Assembly: GCA_002438545.1 (NCBI GenBank) | Contig: DJPK01000009.1 | Location: 1-10,315 of the forward strand | Reading direction: 5' to 3' | DNA: 10,315 bases | Source: Caryophanales bacterium UBA6414 | GTDB taxonomy: Bacteria; Bacillota_I; Bacilli_A; RF39; UBA660 | Shown: positions 9,676 through 10,315 of the stretch, piece by piece | How the letters are laid out: each line of letters starts with the position of its first letter | Numbering within the stretch: the first letter of the stretch is position 1 | Notes under the pieces: generated by a model | The model's database searches: none | What the model saw: only the letters and a program-made list of their open reading frames with translations | What the model was told of the DNA's origin: nothing | Translations under genes and position numbers: made by a program

Positions 9676-10245
9676 CTAATCATCTAGGTCTTCTAAAGAT
9701 AAAAAATTGCCAAATGGCTCGACTAATCCTAAAAAGAATGCAGGGCCTTCTACTTTAATATAATATTTTTTATGTGGATCTAATCTAGTTATATAAACTT
9801 GAATATTTAATCCTGATGGTAATTTAAGTTGTATTGATGTTTTATCACATTTTTTATCGCTTATTTCATTAATATACATATATACATCACTATAGTATGC
9901 AACATCAGCAAAAATTTTTAGGCCGGCTACTCCTGTTATATAATGGTCAGAGAATAGTGTGGCATTAGCTACTGCAGAACCAAATTTGATTTTTGGATTT
10001 TCTTTAAAATCATAAGGTACTATGGGAATATCTACATACTTTTTATCTCCTACCACATTTTTATATACTAACCCATTATTTTCAAATCTAAATCTATCTA
10101 GTCTATCGCTTTTGCTAAGTATCATTTTTTGAACAAATGGTTTTGTCATAAGATGATGAAGTGTACATACTACAATAATTGTTGTTATTACTGCTATTGC
10201 TATTACTATAATTATTGATAGTGTTTCTTTGTCTAATCCAAACAT
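9676..10245 (-). CDS. Membrane-anchored unknown protein, 189 aa
   Basis: Unrecognised protein with one N-terminal membrane segment (about residues 9-29, LSIIIVIAIAVITTIIVVCTL). It follows a short acidic start (MFGLDKET), and after it comes a basic stretch (HHLMTKPFVQKMILSKSDRLDR). By the positive-inside rule the roughly 160-residue soluble part faces the cytoplasm, and there is no signal-peptidase site. That part is strand-rich: KYVDIPIVPYDF, KIKFGSAVANATLFSDHYITGVAGLKIF, SIQLKLPSGLNIQVYITRL, KYYIKVEGPAFFLGLVEPFGNF. It ends in the acidic tail LEDLDD. No catalytic motif is apparent. ATG 10245 has AAGGAG (10261-10256) ten bases upstream, slightly far but acceptable. A perfect inverted repeat and a TATAAT box precede it. 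The 125-nt gap to the next gene contains no second gene, only inverted repeats. Confidence 0.8.
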   Translation of the reverse strand: MFGLDKETLSIIIVIAIAVITTIIVVCTLHHLMTKPFVQKMILSKSDRLDRFRFENNGLVYKNVVGDKKYVDIPIVPYDFKENPKIKFGSAVANATLFSDHYITGVAGLKIFADVAYYSDVYMYINEISDKKCDKTSIQLKLPSGLNIQVYITRLDPHKKYYIKVEGPAFFLGLVEPFGNFLSLEDLDD

Positions 10246-10265
10246 TTTTATTTAACTCCTTTTTA

Positions 10266-10271
10266 ATTATA
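10266..10271 (-). promoter_or_regulatory. Candidate -10 box for the 189-aa gene
   Basis: TATAAT on the minus strand, 20 nt before the ATG. No good -35 is found at 16-18 bp; that position lies inside the inverted repeat. A start near 10260 would begin at AGGAG, giving a leader of about 15 nt. An activator-dependent or repeat-regulated promoter would fit, but TATAAT is common in this AT-rich DNA. Confidence 0.3.
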
Positions 10272-10301
10272 TGGAAGGTACTGATGTAACAGTACCTTCC
10301 A
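10272..10301. repeat. Perfect 12-bp inverted repeat upstream of the 189-aa gene
   Basis: TGGAAGGTACTG (10272-10283) and CAGTACCTTCCA (10290-10301) are exact reverse complements around ATGTAA. It is far more GC-rich than its surroundings. Neither side has a T-run, so it is not a standard intrinsic terminator on either strand. It directly abuts TATAAT (10271-10266), so an operator covering the promoter spacer is a fair guess. An RNA hairpin ending the gene beyond the right edge is the alternative. Confidence 0.65.
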
Positions 10302-10315
10302 ATTGTACGTTTACT

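Noticed and set aside
10272..10301. T-box or other aminoacyl-tRNA-sensing leader, because of the GGTACTG/CAGTACC stem
   Set aside because: There is no T-box core sequence nearby and no U-tract after the stem, and the gene downstream is not amino-acid related.

Overview
The window looks like chromosomal DNA of a very AT-rich, low-GC Gram-positive bacterium (Bacillota, or a lineage near the Mollicutes). By eye it is roughly three quarters A+T, with Lys/Ile/Asn/Tyr-rich proteins, strong Shine-Dalgarno (SD) sequences and an AddAB (RexAB)-type recombination nuclease. Tryptophan is encoded by TGG and TGA acts as a stop (the 94-residue gene ends in TGA), so the Mycoplasma code is not in use. I cannot name the genus.

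Every gene I can support lies on the minus strand, so transcription runs from high to low coordinates. In that order they are: a membrane-anchored unknown protein (10245-9676); an intergenic region packed with inverted repeats (9675-9551); a small unknown protein, possibly a degenerate flavodoxin-like fold (9550-9143); a phosphoserine-phosphatase-like HAD hydrolase (9082-8222); a gap holding the best promoter in the window (8221-8138); addB (8137-5747); addA (5754-2665); ligA (2629-635); a 94-residue unknown protein (626-342); and the first 115 codons of another unknown gene that runs off the left edge (345-1).

The left 8.1 kb reads as one operon: addB and addA overlap, only 35 nt separate addA from ligA, the SD of the next gene overlaps the ligA stop, and the last two genes are joined by an ATGA overlap. 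AddAB processes double-strand DNA ends for RecA-dependent repair, and LigA seals the remaining nicks with NAD+, so the core of the operon is DNA break repair. The two unknown genes at its end are candidates for a related or simply co-expressed role. AddB is clearly shorter than the well-studied Bacillus protein and has no visible Walker A motif, but it keeps its nuclease residues and iron-sulfur cysteines.

Several starts need correcting. The longest frames of addA and ligA begin at GTG codons that lie inside the SD sequences; the real starts are ATGs 9 nt further on. The HAD gene probably also starts 24 nt inside its longest frame.

The most unusual part is 9544-9651, upstream of the 135-residue gene. 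It has a nearly perfect 25-bp hairpin, a perfect 18-bp palindrome that competes with it, and a perfect 12-bp hairpin that buries the AUG start codon with the SD mostly in its loop. This looks like cis-acting control of translation by RNA structure, or alternatively a cluster of operators. A second perfect 12-bp inverted repeat, next to a TATAAT box, precedes the gene at the right edge. I see no tRNA, rRNA, CRISPR array, insertion sequence or prophage gene.
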